Below are positions 24,877-33,893 of a stretch of 64,000 nt of DNA, in pieces. The position numbers were made by a program, and so were the translations under genes. Position 1 is the stretch's first letter. Every line of letters starts with the position of its first letter. The stretch lies in assembly GCA_015059145.1 (NCBI GenBank), contig SVAZ01000003.1, positions 12,992 to 76,991 on the forward strand, read 5' to 3'. The notes under the pieces were generated by a model. It was not told the origin of the DNA. It worked only from the letters and a program-made list of their open reading frames with translations, and made no database searches. The stretch comes from Erysipelotrichaceae bacterium (GTDB lineage: Bacteria; Bacillota_I; Bacilli_A; Acholeplasmatales; Anaeroplasmataceae).

Positions 24877-25665
24877 CTATTCTACTGGCTTTTTAACTCT
24901 AATAATCCTCGAAAAAGTAATATTTGTATAAATAAATGGTAAGCATAATGCTACATATTGTAGCCACTGTGCACTATAAATAATCGCAATTATCATTACT
25001 AAGAAATAAATTAATGTGCTATATATACAAAGCTTAGCTCTAACCTTACCTTGTATATCACCATTAATAAAAAATGAAACAACTAAGGAAATAACAAACA
25101 CAATCAAATAATAACCTAGGCATACCACTGCATCATTAGCTATTACTACTGCCGAATAGCTTGGATTAATATCTGAAAATATTTCAAACAGCAATGCTTG
25201 AAATTGCATAGTGCTTGTAATATCACCTGATTGAACCCTGCTAATAGAAAAATCATCAATGCTATAATCGCTATATGTATATGTTCCAACCACATATCCA
25301 CTATAAATAAAATCCATATTTTTTGCATTAAATCTAAACACCATCTTATTAGATGCTGAATAGTTTTCAGTAGATAAGAAATCTACAATATATGATTCAC
25401 CCTCAAACTTAGCTGATGTACCAGATAAGCTACAAGTTCTGCCATCATATTTAACATCACATTCATCACTATATAAAATTAAATTAGTAACAACCTTTGT
25501 ATCATCAAAGGTTAAATGATTAGTATTTAAAGCTATAATAACAGAAAATAACATAAAAAATGCAAATAACCCGACAAGGGCAGCTATAGCCTTTAAAATA
25601 CTATCTTTATAATACAATCCAAGTAGCCTTGGATGACAAATACAATTTTTAATTCGTTCAAACAT
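24877..25665 (-). CDS. Membrane protein (DUF1189-like)
   Basis: 262 residues from ATG 25665, which has GAGGTG six bases upstream. One hydrophobic helix at about 25-48, an extracytoplasmic domain of about 115 residues, then four helices clustered at about 180-255 and a basic C-terminus. This layout and the N-terminal FERIKNCICHPRLLGLYY resemble DUF1189 proteins, found near maltodextrin or cell-envelope genes in Bacilli. The function is unknown. It is first in the unit with polC. Confidence 0.6.
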   Translation of the reverse strand: MFERIKNCICHPRLLGLYYKDSILKAIAALVGLFAFFMLFSVIIALNTNHLTFDDTKVVTNLILYSDECDVKYDGRTCSLSGTSAKFEGESYIVDFLSTENYSASNKMVFRFNAKNMDFIYSGYVVGTYTYSDYSIDDFSISRVQSGDITSTMQFQALLFEIFSDINPSYSAVVIANDAVVCLGYYLIVFVISLVVSFFINGDIQGKVRAKLCIYSTLIYFLVMIIAIIYSAQWLQYVALCLPFIYTNITFSRIIRVKKPVE

Positions 25666-25772
25666 GGTTAACACCTCACAGTAAATTTATTATACCAAAT
25701 ACTCGACATTTTTAATAGACCCATCTTTAATTTTTCGACTAACTATTTTATAATAAAATAGAAGGTGATCAC

Positions 25773-26708
25773 ATGAGCTTAATGACTAAAGAAAAGCCAT
25801 ATAATACACTTACAGCCTATTACAAGAATAAATATAATGCTAAGGTTGCAAAGATTGCACTTAATGCTGGCTTTACCTGTCCTAACAAGGATGGTAAAAA
25901 GGGATATGGTGGCTGTACCTATTGTTCAAAGCTTGGTAGCGGCGACTTTGCAGGAAATAAGGAAAAAAGCCTTAAGGAGCAATTTAATGACATACGTGCT
26001 GTAATGGAGAAAAAATGGCCTAACATTTTATACATACCATATCTACAGGCTAACTCTAATACCTACGCGCCACTAAATAAGCTTAAGGAAATCTACGAAG
26101 AGGTAATCTCGATAATACCAGAGAAAACAGTTGCCATCTCAATTGCAACAAGACCAGACTGCCTAGAGGATGATGTAGTCGAATATCTAGGAAAGCTAAA
26201 TAATAAAATACCAGTCCAAATAGAGCTAGGGCTTCAAACCTCAAACGAGAAAACAGCTAATAAAATCAACAGGTGCTCAACCAACGAGGAATTCATTTCA
26301 GCTGTAAAGAGGCTTAGAAGGCATAATATTGAAATAGTTGCCCACATCATCAATGGTTTACCATATGAAACTAAGGAGGATATGCTAAATACTATTTCCT
26401 TCATTAATAACCTAGATATTCAAGGTATAAAAATCCATTCACTATTAGTACTGAAGGACACTAAGCTTCATGAGGAATATAAAAATGAAGGCTTTAAAAT
26501 CCTAACGCTTGAGGAATATGTAGATATTACAGCTGAGCAAATTAGAATGCTTAAGCCATCTATAATAATCCATAGGCTTCAAGCTGATGGGGTTTATAAT
26601 GATTTAGTGGAGCCTAAATGGAGCTTAAAAAAGCTTGTAGTAATGAATGAGATTGATAAGACACTAAGAAAAAACAAATACTTTCAAGGACAAAAATATA
26701 AGGATTAG
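25773..26708 (+). CDS. Radical SAM protein, YtqA/TIGR01212 family
   Basis: 311 residues. The iron-sulfur/SAM cluster motif is the extended form of this family, GFTCPNKDGKKGYGGCTYC, with the last two Cys in CxxC spacing. Further family blocks are LYIPYLQANSNTYAPL, ATRPDCL, QIELGLQT and HIINGLPYET. Members belong to the Elp3-like radical SAM group; YtqA is a widely conserved Bacilli protein of unknown reaction, thought to act on RNA or a small molecule. AAGGTGAT precedes the ATG. It is divergent from the polC unit and ends in a hairpin shared with the LeuRS-like gene. Confidence 0.9.
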   Translation: MSLMTKEKPYNTLTAYYKNKYNAKVAKIALNAGFTCPNKDGKKGYGGCTYCSKLGSGDFAGNKEKSLKEQFNDIRAVMEKKWPNILYIPYLQANSNTYAPLNKLKEIYEEVISIIPEKTVAISIATRPDCLEDDVVEYLGKLNNKIPVQIELGLQTSNEKTANKINRCSTNEEFISAVKRLRRHNIEIVAHIINGLPYETKEDMLNTISFINNLDIQGIKIHSLLVLKDTKLHEEYKNEGFKILTLEEYVDITAEQIRMLKPSIIIHRLQADGVYNDLVEPKWSLKKLVVMNEIDKTLRKNKYFQGQKYKD

Positions 26709-26728
26709 CCAGATTGCTAATCCTTTTA
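26700..26728. terminator. Bidirectional terminator
   Basis: AAGGATTAGC / GCTAATCCTT stem with CAGATT loop (26700-26725), between convergent genes; the stem includes the stop codon of the radical SAM gene. Confidence 0.8.
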
Positions 26729-28732
26729 ATTTGGCCAATCCTCATTCATTAATGAGTATTTACCATTAAATATTTCCTTATACACCTCTTCTGCTAAAAA
26801 TGGCATAATAGGTGATATTAATCTTATAAAAATAAATGTTTGTTTTTTAGATAAGCCGTGCTCTAATGCATAATTTACAATAAAATCCTCTATTGCCTTA
26901 GCATATCCTAAGACATCATATTTTTCTAAGCTACTATTGCATTCCTTAATTAAATTAAACAATGCATAATCACAGCTACCTCCATCATCCACTGGCTCTA
27001 AGAGCTTACTATAAAGCTTGCTTATATTATTATCTATATCCTCAAGCTGATATTTATTAAACATAAAAACCTCATTTGAAGGCTGAGATACCATAAACAT
27101 TCTTATCGCATCAGACGAATAAGCTGCTAATAGCTTATCAAAATCAATAAGATTATTATTTGCTCTTTTAATATCCTTATGCTGAATATCAATTATATTA
27201 TCAAATAGCTCAATTTTATTAAATAGCCTTGGAAGCCTTTTACCAGATTCTATCTCAATAATTCTATAAAAAATCATCGGCATCAAAACAGATGAAATAA
27301 GCTCACTATCTTTAATAGCTAAATAGCTAATACCATTCATTCTATTAAGCTCAGAAAATGCTTCATTTGAAAACATGGGAATAATAGATCCAATTGAATC
27401 ATATAAAACTGAAATAATAGGACACATACCCTCAGTAAACAAATTATTAATTGTACCATTCATTGTGTTACCAGCAATATCTACATTATCAATTAGCACT
27501 GGTCGCATTTTAGATGAGAAGGCATAAGGTAAATGCCCCTCAAGTGAGAAGATTTCCTTTGAATCTTTATCCTCCAAAAACGGAAATAATGGACCAAAAT
27601 TGTCAAGTGATGACAATAATATTTCCTGATGCTCATACACTATGCGAAGCTTAGCAATATCAGCATCTATAAATGCATTGATGATTGTTTCATTTGCATC
27701 AACAGGGCTCATGCCATCTAAGAAATCAGAATTAACCATCCTACCTTCCTTAACAAGCTCAATAACCTCAAGCTCCTCTTCAATAGCTAGGACTTTATCA
27801 TCCTCATCAAAGCCTGGAATTCCTAAATAAACATCACACTGAAACATTGTTGAAATGAAAATAGGTATTTCCATGCCAGTTAGAGGATTTCTAGCAAATA
27901 AGCCTGTAAAGGCAAATAGCTTTTTAGTACTTCTACCCTCTAAATAGGACATTAGGCTTTCATATTCACTTGTATCAACATAATTAATTATATCTATATA
28001 GTCGGGGTTTAAGAATATAAAGCTTATACCACCCATATATTCAGGATCATTCATAGAGACATTAAGCTTAGCTCCATTAGATACAAAAAGCTCAAAATCT
28101 AAAACCCTTTTAGGCTTAAAGCAATTAAGAAGCTTTTTCTTAATATCATCACTACAATCAATTTGATTTATATCGTCAACAATATCATCAATTAAATTAT
28201 TAACCTTTAAAACAAATGATTTATAAAAAATTGTAGGTAGCTCTTTAGAATGGACTATTGCATCATAAATCTTATTAGCCTTCTTATCATAATATACCTT
28301 AGTATCCTTATACTCAATATAGCCTCTAGAATACAAATCGAGAAATGCTTGCTGAAGATTTTGAAGGTATTCGTTATGCCTCATATCAATATGCTTTGCA
28401 TCATTAATACCAATACCAAGGCTATACATCTGCCTTGTAAATACCTCTGATATATCATCATTCAAAACATTACTAAGCTTTTTATTTTCAACAAACGAGG
28501 TATTACATAATGAATGACATCCAGTAGGAAATAAAACGTTAAAGGATTGTAAGCGCTGATATCTAGCTAAGGTATCAGCATAAATAAGTCCTCTAGCATC
28601 ACCATTCTGAAAGCCATAAAGATTCCCCTTTGGAAATGGAGTGTATATATAAGATTTCTTCTTCAATCTATCATTTTCTAAAGCGAATTGCTTATCAGCC
28701 TGCCACTTCTTTATCCAATAGTCTCTATCCAT
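26726..28732 (-). CDS. LeuRS-like paralogue without the HIGH motif
   Basis: 668 residues, shorter than LeuRS (about 800). The fold order of a class I leucyl-tRNA synthetase can be followed: YWIKKW start, TPFPKGNLYG..., LARYQRLQSFNVLFPTG, an insertion that still resembles the CP1 editing domain (FTGLFARNPLTGMEIPIFI, then IPGFDEDD for AVPAHDERD), and the DAIRMF helix after the second signature. The HIGH tetrad is replaced by YGFQ (about 39-42), so both catalytic histidines are lost. KMSKS is replaced by KDIKR (519-523), keeping the first and fourth lysines. Aminoacylation is unlikely. AGGAGG precedes the ATG. Only about 30 bases separate it from the ACP terminator, so it is probably expressed by read-through from the ACP gene. 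Confidence 0.8.
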   Translation of the reverse strand: MDRDYWIKKWQADKQFALENDRLKKKSYIYTPFPKGNLYGFQNGDARGLIYADTLARYQRLQSFNVLFPTGCHSLCNTSFVENKKLSNVLNDDISEVFTRQMYSLGIGINDAKHIDMRHNEYLQNLQQAFLDLYSRGYIEYKDTKVYYDKKANKIYDAIVHSKELPTIFYKSFVLKVNNLIDDIVDDINQIDCSDDIKKKLLNCFKPKRVLDFELFVSNGAKLNVSMNDPEYMGGISFIFLNPDYIDIINYVDTSEYESLMSYLEGRSTKKLFAFTGLFARNPLTGMEIPIFISTMFQCDVYLGIPGFDEDDKVLAIEEELEVIELVKEGRMVNSDFLDGMSPVDANETIINAFIDADIAKLRIVYEHQEILLSSLDNFGPLFPFLEDKDSKEIFSLEGHLPYAFSSKMRPVLIDNVDIAGNTMNGTINNLFTEGMCPIISVLYDSIGSIIPMFSNEAFSELNRMNGISYLAIKDSELISSVLMPMIFYRIIEIESGKRLPRLFNKIELFDNIIDIQHKDIKRANNNLIDFDKLLAAYSSDAIRMFMVSQPSNEVFMFNKYQLEDIDNNISKLYSKLLEPVDDGGSCDYALFNLIKECNSSLEKYDVLGYAKAIEDFIVNYALEHGLSKKQTFIFIRLISPIMPFLAEEVYKEIFNGKYSLMNEDWPN

Positions 28733-28754
28733 AATAAATACCTCCTTTCCTCTA

Positions 28755-28789
28755 AAGAAAAATAAATGACTGCGAATTTACGCAGTCAT
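28755..28789 (-). terminator. Terminator or attenuator after acpP
   Basis: ATGACTGCG / CGCAGTCAT stem (28766-28789) followed by TTTATTTTTC on the minus strand. The next gene starts 34 bases past the stem, leaving no clear promoter, so partial read-through is likely. Confidence 0.8.
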
Positions 28790-28796
28790 CCATTTA

Positions 28797-29030
28797 TTAC
28801 TTAACTAATGATTCAATATAGTCAACGATGTTCTTAACAGTTGAAATTGCTTCAGCGTTATCTGTATCAATCTCAATATTGAAAGCATCTTCTAAATCCA
28901 TAATGATTTGAACTGCGTCGATACTATCAGCACCTAAATCATCCTTTAGGCTAGCATCTAAAGTAACCTTATCAGCATCAACATTAAGCTCATCAATAAT
29001 GATTTCTTTTACCTTATCAAAAACTGACAT
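28797..29030 (-). CDS. acpP: Acyl carrier protein
   Basis: 77 residues, the normal ACP length. The phosphopantetheine site is Ser36 in GADSIDAVQ (usual DSLD), within the acidic helix pattern LKDDLGADSIDAVQIIMDLEDAF. No fatty-acid synthesis genes are adjacent; neighbours are homoserine dehydrogenase upstream and the LeuRS-like gene downstream. It may be the general ACP or a dedicated carrier. AGGAGG lies eight bases before the ATG. Confidence 0.9.
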   Translation of the reverse strand: MSVFDKVKEIIIDELNVDADKVTLDASLKDDLGADSIDAVQIIMDLEDAFNIEIDTDNAEAISTVKNIVDYIESLVK

Positions 29031-29091
29031 ATTTCTTTCCTCCTAATTATTTGATTTAATTATATCAAAAATTGACTTATTTGTAAACTAA

Positions 29092-30231
29092 TTAATCAAT
29101 TATTCTAGCGTAAAAAGAAATTGTACTAGAAATTTCATTAAGCTTATCACCTGTTATTTCCTTTGAAATAACCATTTTACCTAATGATTTTTCTACAATT
29201 GACATATCAAAATCATCATTAATTTTCATAATATATCTAGCTTTAACATTTACATTACCGTTAGATTCTAATGATAGTGCTGGCATAAACTTTTGTCTAT
29301 AATCAGATAATACTAGTCCTAAGTCGAAAACAATTGAATTAGCTGTAGTTGGACCTGCACCCTTACCATACATCATTTGTGTAGCACAGCCCTCACCATG
29401 ATAACGAATTAAGTTATATTCGTAATCAACATTAGCTAGTAAATCACTTTTTCTTAATGCTACTGGCTCAACTGTTATATCAATTCCACTTTCACCTAAG
29501 CTAGATGATGCAATAAACTTCAGCTTATAGTCTAGTAAGTCTATAACCTCTACTATTTCCTTATCAACATTACTAATACCATAATGATAAATATTATTTA
29601 AATCAATTTGGCTGTTATAGGCAATCATAGATAGGATAGCAATCTTTCTAACCATATCTAGACCCTCTAAATCAGCAGTTGGGTCTGCCTCGGCAAAACC
29701 CTTAATTTGAGCAAGCTTTAATGCCTCCTCAAATGAAATCTTTTCCTTGTGCATAGAAGTCAAAATGAAATTTGTTGTACCATTTAATATACCCTCAATT
29801 TTAGTGATATGGTTAAATGGTGCACTATTTAGCATTGTATGCACAATAGGAATACCGCCTCCAACTGATGCCTCAAATAATAGCTTAACCTTATTTTTCA
29901 TAGCTATTTCCTGAAGCTCAACATAATGGTTAGCGATAACCTCTTTATTTGCAGTAATTACATGCTTAGATGCAAGTAATGCTCTTTTCATATAATCATA
30001 AGAAACTAATGCACCCATCATTTCAATAACTACATCTATAGATTCATCTAATAAAATATCCTCAAAATTTGTAGTTAATAGGCTCTTATCTATTCCCTTA
30101 TTCTCTACATTTCTAACTAATACGTATTTAACATTAACCTCATAATTTTTAAATATATCTGCTTCTTTTTTAGATAAAATGTCGAAGACAGCTCTTCCGA
30201 CATTACCTAAGCCTAATAAAGCTACATTCAT
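29092..30231 (-). CDS. hom: Homoserine dehydrogenase
   Basis: 379 residues from ATG 30231 (GGTGG six bases upstream; the longer form would overlap the upstream stop). Reduces aspartate semialdehyde to homoserine, the branch point to threonine and methionine. NAD(P)-binding VALLGLGNVGRAV at the N-terminus, TANKEVIANHY with the conserved NK, GGGIPIVHTML, ILNGTTNFILTSM, the catalytic region GFAEADPTADLEGLD, and GKGAGPTTANSIV at about 300. The C-terminal regulatory ACT domain of long forms is reduced to about 50 residues. It is the last gene of thrC-thrB-thrR-hom. Confidence 0.95.
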   Translation of the reverse strand: MNVALLGLGNVGRAVFDILSKKEADIFKNYEVNVKYVLVRNVENKGIDKSLLTTNFEDILLDESIDVVIEMMGALVSYDYMKRALLASKHVITANKEVIANHYVELQEIAMKNKVKLLFEASVGGGIPIVHTMLNSAPFNHITKIEGILNGTTNFILTSMHKEKISFEEALKLAQIKGFAEADPTADLEGLDMVRKIAILSMIAYNSQIDLNNIYHYGISNVDKEIVEVIDLLDYKLKFIASSSLGESGIDITVEPVALRKSDLLANVDYEYNLIRYHGEGCATQMMYGKGAGPTTANSIVFDLGLVLSDYRQKFMPALSLESNGNVNVKARYIMKINDDFDMSIVEKSLGKMVISKEITGDKLNEISSTISFYARIID

Positions 30232-30232
30232 A

Positions 30233-30661
30233 TTATTCCACCGCAATAAGCATTACATCGATTACATTCTTTCCACGACGTAATTCATTAATAAAGCTTT
30301 GAATTGAAATGTCCATATCCATTACAGCAATTGTCAATGTAACAAATGCGATATTATGAATAGGAACCTCCTGGTTAATTGCTAATACGTTTGCGTTTCT
30401 TGAGGCGACCTCATTTAAAATATTAGATAAAGCACCTGGCTCATCTACTAGCTTAAGAGATAAAATAATATGCTTACCAACCTTCATTGAAGGACGATTA
30501 ACATAATCCTTGTATTTATAGAAGGTAGATCTTGATAATCCTACCTCCTTACAAGCATCTGAGATGTTTGTTCCTTTATTAATTATTTCCTTAATTTGAA
30601 TAACCTTTTCAAAATAATCAGGTAGTACCTTTTTATGAATTACATAATAATCATCATTCAT
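30233..30661 (-). CDS. thrR: UPF0735 ACT-domain regulator, ThrR/PheB type
   Basis: 142 residues. N-terminal helix-turn-helix-like segment (NISDACKEVGLSRSTFYKYKDYV), then an ACT domain (about 65-140: HIILSLKLVDEPGALSNILNEVA and NVLAINQEVPIHN). This is the UPF0735 layout; the Bacillus subtilis member ThrR (formerly PheB) represses hom-thrCB and thrD. Here it sits inside the threonine operon, between thrB and hom, so it is likely a local threonine-responsive repressor. Candidate operators lie at the thrC promoter. It overlaps neither neighbour; hom begins one base after its stop. Confidence 0.85.
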   Translation of the reverse strand: MNDDYYVIHKKVLPDYFEKVIQIKEIINKGTNISDACKEVGLSRSTFYKYKDYVNRPSMKVGKHIILSLKLVDEPGALSNILNEVASRNANVLAINQEVPIHNIAFVTLTIAVMDMDISIQSFINELRRGKNVIDVMLIAVE

Positions 30662-30663
30662 AT

Positions 30664-31521
30664 TTAAACCTCCCTAATTTGTACACCCATGCCAAGTGAT
30701 AATGGCATAACCTCTACATCAAAGCCCTTAAGCTTTGAAGCTATATCATAGTCATATCCTATAACAAGCATAGTAGATCCACTTCCACTTATCGCAAAGG
30801 CACAGCCCTCAGCTGTACAAATATTTTTAATTCTATCATAATTAGGAATAAGCTTACCACGATATGGCTCATGTAATCTATCATTAAACAAATCACATAA
30901 TAGCTCTAAATTACCATCACTAAATGCCTTTGGTAAATTAACTATCCTAGATAGATTATTGACGATATCCTTATATTCTAGGCTCTTAGGTAAGACACCT
31001 CTAGCCTCATGTGTAGATACCATTACAGATGGAATAACCGCCATAAATTTAAGCTTATCGCTTACAGGATAAGAAATAGAAATATACTTATCATCCTTTT
31101 TAAAGCTTGCTACTAGACCGCCATATATAGCAGGTGCTACATTATCCGGATGACCCTCAATAGCTGAGCAAATATTAAATAGCTCATCTGTAGATAGCTT
31201 ATTATTCATTATAGCATTTGCGGCAAAGACTCCAGCAACAATTAATGAGGAGCTACTCCCAAGCCCTCTAGAAACTGGGATATTGCCACTAAAGCCTATT
31301 TCCACCTTAATAGGCTCCATATTAATATATTCAAAATATTTAATATATGCTTGATATACTAAATTAGTTTCCTTCCTACAATACCTTTCCTCAAAGCCCT
31401 TAAATGAAAATTTTTCACTAGGCTCAAATGTAAATTCATTGGCCAAATCTAGTGCTAGACCTAAAACATCAAAGCCTACACATACATTAGCACTTGTTGC
31501 ATTAACTCTTACTTGAAGCAT
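30664..31521 (-). CDS. thrB: Homoserine kinase
   Basis: 285 residues, GHMP kinase family. The phosphate-binding motif is PVSRGLGSSSSLIVAGVFAAN; motif 1 is VNATSANVCVGFDVLGLAL; motif 3 is AFAISGSGSTMLVI. Phosphorylates homoserine for threonine synthase. It overlaps thrC by 13 bases, so the pair is translationally coupled. Some conserved residues vary slightly (ISGSGSTML where ISGAGPT is usual), but the ATP site is intact. Confidence 0.92.
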   Translation of the reverse strand: MLQVRVNATSANVCVGFDVLGLALDLANEFTFEPSEKFSFKGFEERYCRKETNLVYQAYIKYFEYINMEPIKVEIGFSGNIPVSRGLGSSSSLIVAGVFAANAIMNNKLSTDELFNICSAIEGHPDNVAPAIYGGLVASFKKDDKYISISYPVSDKLKFMAVIPSVMVSTHEARGVLPKSLEYKDIVNNLSRIVNLPKAFSDGNLELLCDLFNDRLHEPYRGKLIPNYDRIKNICTAEGCAFAISGSGSTMLVIGYDYDIASKLKGFDVEVMPLSLGMGVQIREV

Positions 31522-32927
31522 TTGATTACATTTACAACATAGCTCTCAGCATCGCTAAGGTCTACATTCTCCCTTACAACTAGAGGATAATTCAATACAG
31601 CTGGAATAGCTATATTAAAGCGTTCTGAAATAACATTAATTGCCTTTAAAGGATCATTACATTCAATATTAAAGGCCTCAAGTATTGCTTGTGGGAATTT
31701 ATATGGTGAAGCAGTTGAAACTACTACAGTCTTTAAATTATTTTTTGTTTCATTGGCATACTTTAAATAAGCATTATAAGCAACTGCAGTATGAGGATCA
31801 ATTAAATAATTATATTTATTATAAACGTCCTTTATTACCTCTAATGTCTTAGCCTCATCAGTGCTATAAGCATTAAAGAAATCAAATGGATTATTAAAAT
31901 CATATTGTCCATTATTCTTTAATGAATTCATTAAAGCACTAGTTTCATCCTCGTTAGAGCTTGTACCATAATATACTAATCTTTCTAAATTAGATGATAT
32001 TAAAATATCCATTGAAGGTGAATTAGTCTTAAAGAATGGTCTTCTCTTATCATATTTACCATTGTTAAAGAAATCTGTTAATACTGCGTTTTTGTTAGAT
32101 GCACAAATCAAATTATTAATTGGTAAGCCCATCATCTTAGCATAGAAGCCTGCAAATATATTACCAAAGTTACCTGTTGGTACATCAAAGTTAATCTTTT
32201 CACCATCAGCTATTTCATTTCTTCTTAAAAGCTCAACATAGCTATAAAAATAATAAACAACCTGTGGAACTAATCTTGCAATATTAATAGAGTTAGCGCT
32301 TGAAATGCTAAGCTCCTTATGATTATTAAAGAAATCCTTAACAAGATTTTGACAATCATCAAAGTTTCCTTTAATTGCTAAAACCTTAGCATTATCTCCT
32401 CTAAAGCTACACATTTGAGCTTCCTGAATTGGAGATACACCACCATCTGGATATAATACTACAATAGACACTCCATCAATACCCTTAAAGCCATTTAATG
32501 CTGCTCCACCAGTATCACCTGATGTTGCAGTTAAAATAGTTATGTTCTTCTCATATCCTAGCTTTCTTTTTGAAAGCTTCATTAATCTTGGTAAAACAAC
32601 TAAAGCTAAATCCTTAAATGCCAATGTAGGACCATGGAATAATTCTAAAAAGTATGCATTATCGCATCTCTTTAAGTCAACTACTGAATCTATATCAAAT
32701 GCTGAATAAGCCTCATCAATTTCCTTCTTAATCTCTTCAAATGTAAACTCAGGAAAAAATGCATTAATAATCTTACTAGCCATTAGCTTATAATCATCAT
32801 TTAATAAATCATGATAATCAAGCTCTGGTAGCTTATCAATAACAAATAATCCTCCATCATCTGCAAGGCCCTTTAAAATAGCCTCTGGTGATGTTAATAA
32901 TTCCTTACCTCTTGTACTATGGAACAT
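31509..32927 (-). CDS. thrC: Threonine synthase
   Basis: 472 residues from ATG 32927 with GGGAGGG seven bases upstream; the longer frame to 32984 would run through the promoter. The N-terminus HSTRGKELLTSPEAILKGLADDGGLFV is typical. The PLP lysine lies in HGPTLAFKDLALV, and the phosphate loop is TSGDTGGAAL. Converts O-phosphohomoserine to threonine. First gene of the operon, behind a strong promoter and a perfect palindrome. Confidence 0.95.
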   Translation of the reverse strand: MFHSTRGKELLTSPEAILKGLADDGGLFVIDKLPELDYHDLLNDDYKLMASKIINAFFPEFTFEEIKKEIDEAYSAFDIDSVVDLKRCDNAYFLELFHGPTLAFKDLALVVLPRLMKLSKRKLGYEKNITILTATSGDTGGAALNGFKGIDGVSIVVLYPDGGVSPIQEAQMCSFRGDNAKVLAIKGNFDDCQNLVKDFFNNHKELSISSANSINIARLVPQVVYYFYSYVELLRRNEIADGEKINFDVPTGNFGNIFAGFYAKMMGLPINNLICASNKNAVLTDFFNNGKYDKRRPFFKTNSPSMDILISSNLERLVYYGTSSNEDETSALMNSLKNNGQYDFNNPFDFFNAYSTDEAKTLEVIKDVYNKYNYLIDPHTAVAYNAYLKYANETKNNLKTVVVSTASPYKFPQAILEAFNIECNDPLKAINVISERFNIAIPAVLNYPLVVRENVDLSDAESYVVNVIKCFK

Positions 32928-32941
32928 AATTAATCCCTCCC

Positions 32942-32959
32942 TAAAACATTTATGTTTTA
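32942..32959. promoter_or_regulatory. Perfect palindrome downstream of the thr promoter
   Basis: TAAAACAT-TT-ATGTTTTA, 18 bp, between the -10 box and the thrC ribosome site. A second inverted repeat GATTT-AC-AAATC lies in the promoter spacer (32971-32982). Either could be the operator for ThrR; this is inference. Confidence 0.55.
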
Positions 32960-32960
32960 T

Positions 32961-32989
32961 ATTATAGTATGATTTACAAATCAATACAA
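32961..32989 (-). promoter_or_regulatory. Promoter of the threonine operon
   Basis: Minus strand TTGTAT (32984-32989), 17-base spacer, TATAAT (32961-32966). No T-box or riboswitch fits in the short leader. Confidence 0.7.
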
Positions 32990-33002
32990 GTGTTTTTCTA
33001 CA

Positions 33003-33038
33003 AAAAACAAAAAAAGGTAGAATACTATCTTTCTACCT
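33003..33038 (-). terminator. Terminator of the dagK-like gene
   Basis: AGGTAGAA / TTCTACCT stem (33015-33038) then TTTTTTTG on the minus strand; the stem is inside the last codons of the gene. Confidence 0.8.
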
Positions 33039-33861
33039 CTATTTCCTTAACATAATCTAAAAATTCTCCATCCCTTTGCATAATACTACACCCTTCAGCT
33101 ACAGCCTTAACATGCTTGCATCTAATAATCTCAACATGCTTTTTAATAAGTGAATGTAAGCCAAAATAAATCAAAGGGAATAAAAGTAATATTTTTCTAT
33201 AGGTTAATGAATGCACTATAACAAACTCAAGCGAATCATCATCTAATGACGCTTTAGGTGCAACCTTCATTCCACCACCCATATATTTACCATTATTACA
33301 AACAAAGAACCAAACATCATTATAATGCTTCTCTTCTCCATCAATTTCAACATCTAAATCATAGGGTCTAAATGATCTTAAGCATGACAATGCTAAGGAG
33401 AAATAATTCTTTTTAATTCCAGAGAATTTATACTGAGCCTTACTACGACACACCTCAGCATCTACACCCATACCAACACCATTTGCAAACACATAATTCT
33501 CAGTTTTATTAACGACAACCCTAGGTGCTGTCTTTACAAGCTCAGTAACATCTACTACCTTTTCCTTAAAGTTTCTAATATAGTCATTACCTGAGCCCAT
33601 CGCATGAAATATGATTTTACAGTTAGGCTCAACACCATGAATACGATTAATAAACTGGTCTAGGGTACCATCTCCACCACATAGCCAAATCGCATCATTA
33701 CTTGTGCATTGACCTAAAAATGTCTTTTCCTTATTATTAATTTCTAATAGATTAATCTTGTAGCATTCATAATGTCTTGACGTCTTTTTATATAGCTTTT
33801 CTATTCTCTTATCAACTGCAGATTTACTCTTAGGATTATACATAATATAAATCAACGTCAT
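33025..33861 (-). CDS. Diacylglycerol kinase-like lipid kinase
   Basis: 278 residues. Catalytic-domain motifs of the DagK/YegS lipid kinase family: YNPKSKSA at the N-terminus, WLCGGDGTLDQFIN (nucleotide site), HAMGSGNDYIRNF, and VAPKASLDDDSLEFVIV with the metal-site pattern. Phosphorylates diacylglycerol or another lipid alcohol at the membrane face. The start among nearby GTG/ATG codons is uncertain by one or two codons. It is one of two such kinases in the window (the other is at 50557) and follows the alanine racemase gene. Confidence 0.85.
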   Translation of the reverse strand: MTLIYIMYNPKSKSAVDKRIEKLYKKTSRHYECYKINLLEINNKEKTFLGQCTSNDAIWLCGGDGTLDQFINRIHGVEPNCKIIFHAMGSGNDYIRNFKEKVVDVTELVKTAPRVVVNKTENYVFANGVGMGVDAEVCRSKAQYKFSGIKKNYFSLALSCLRSFRPYDLDVEIDGEEKHYNDVWFFVCNNGKYMGGGMKVAPKASLDDDSLEFVIVHSLTYRKILLLFPLIYFGLHSLIKKHVEIIRCKHVKAVAEGCSIMQRDGEFLDYVKEIEVER

Positions 33862-33893
33862 CACCACCTTTTAAATGATTATAACATTAATTT

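Noticed and set aside
26726-28732. Calling this gene leuS
   Set aside because: Both histidines of HIGH and the KMSKS consensus are missing, so it cannot be the functional leucyl-tRNA synthetase by known mechanism.
30180-30186. TGTCGAA as a Spo0A box
   Set aside because: Single copy inside the hom coding region; several chance matches are expected in a window of this size.
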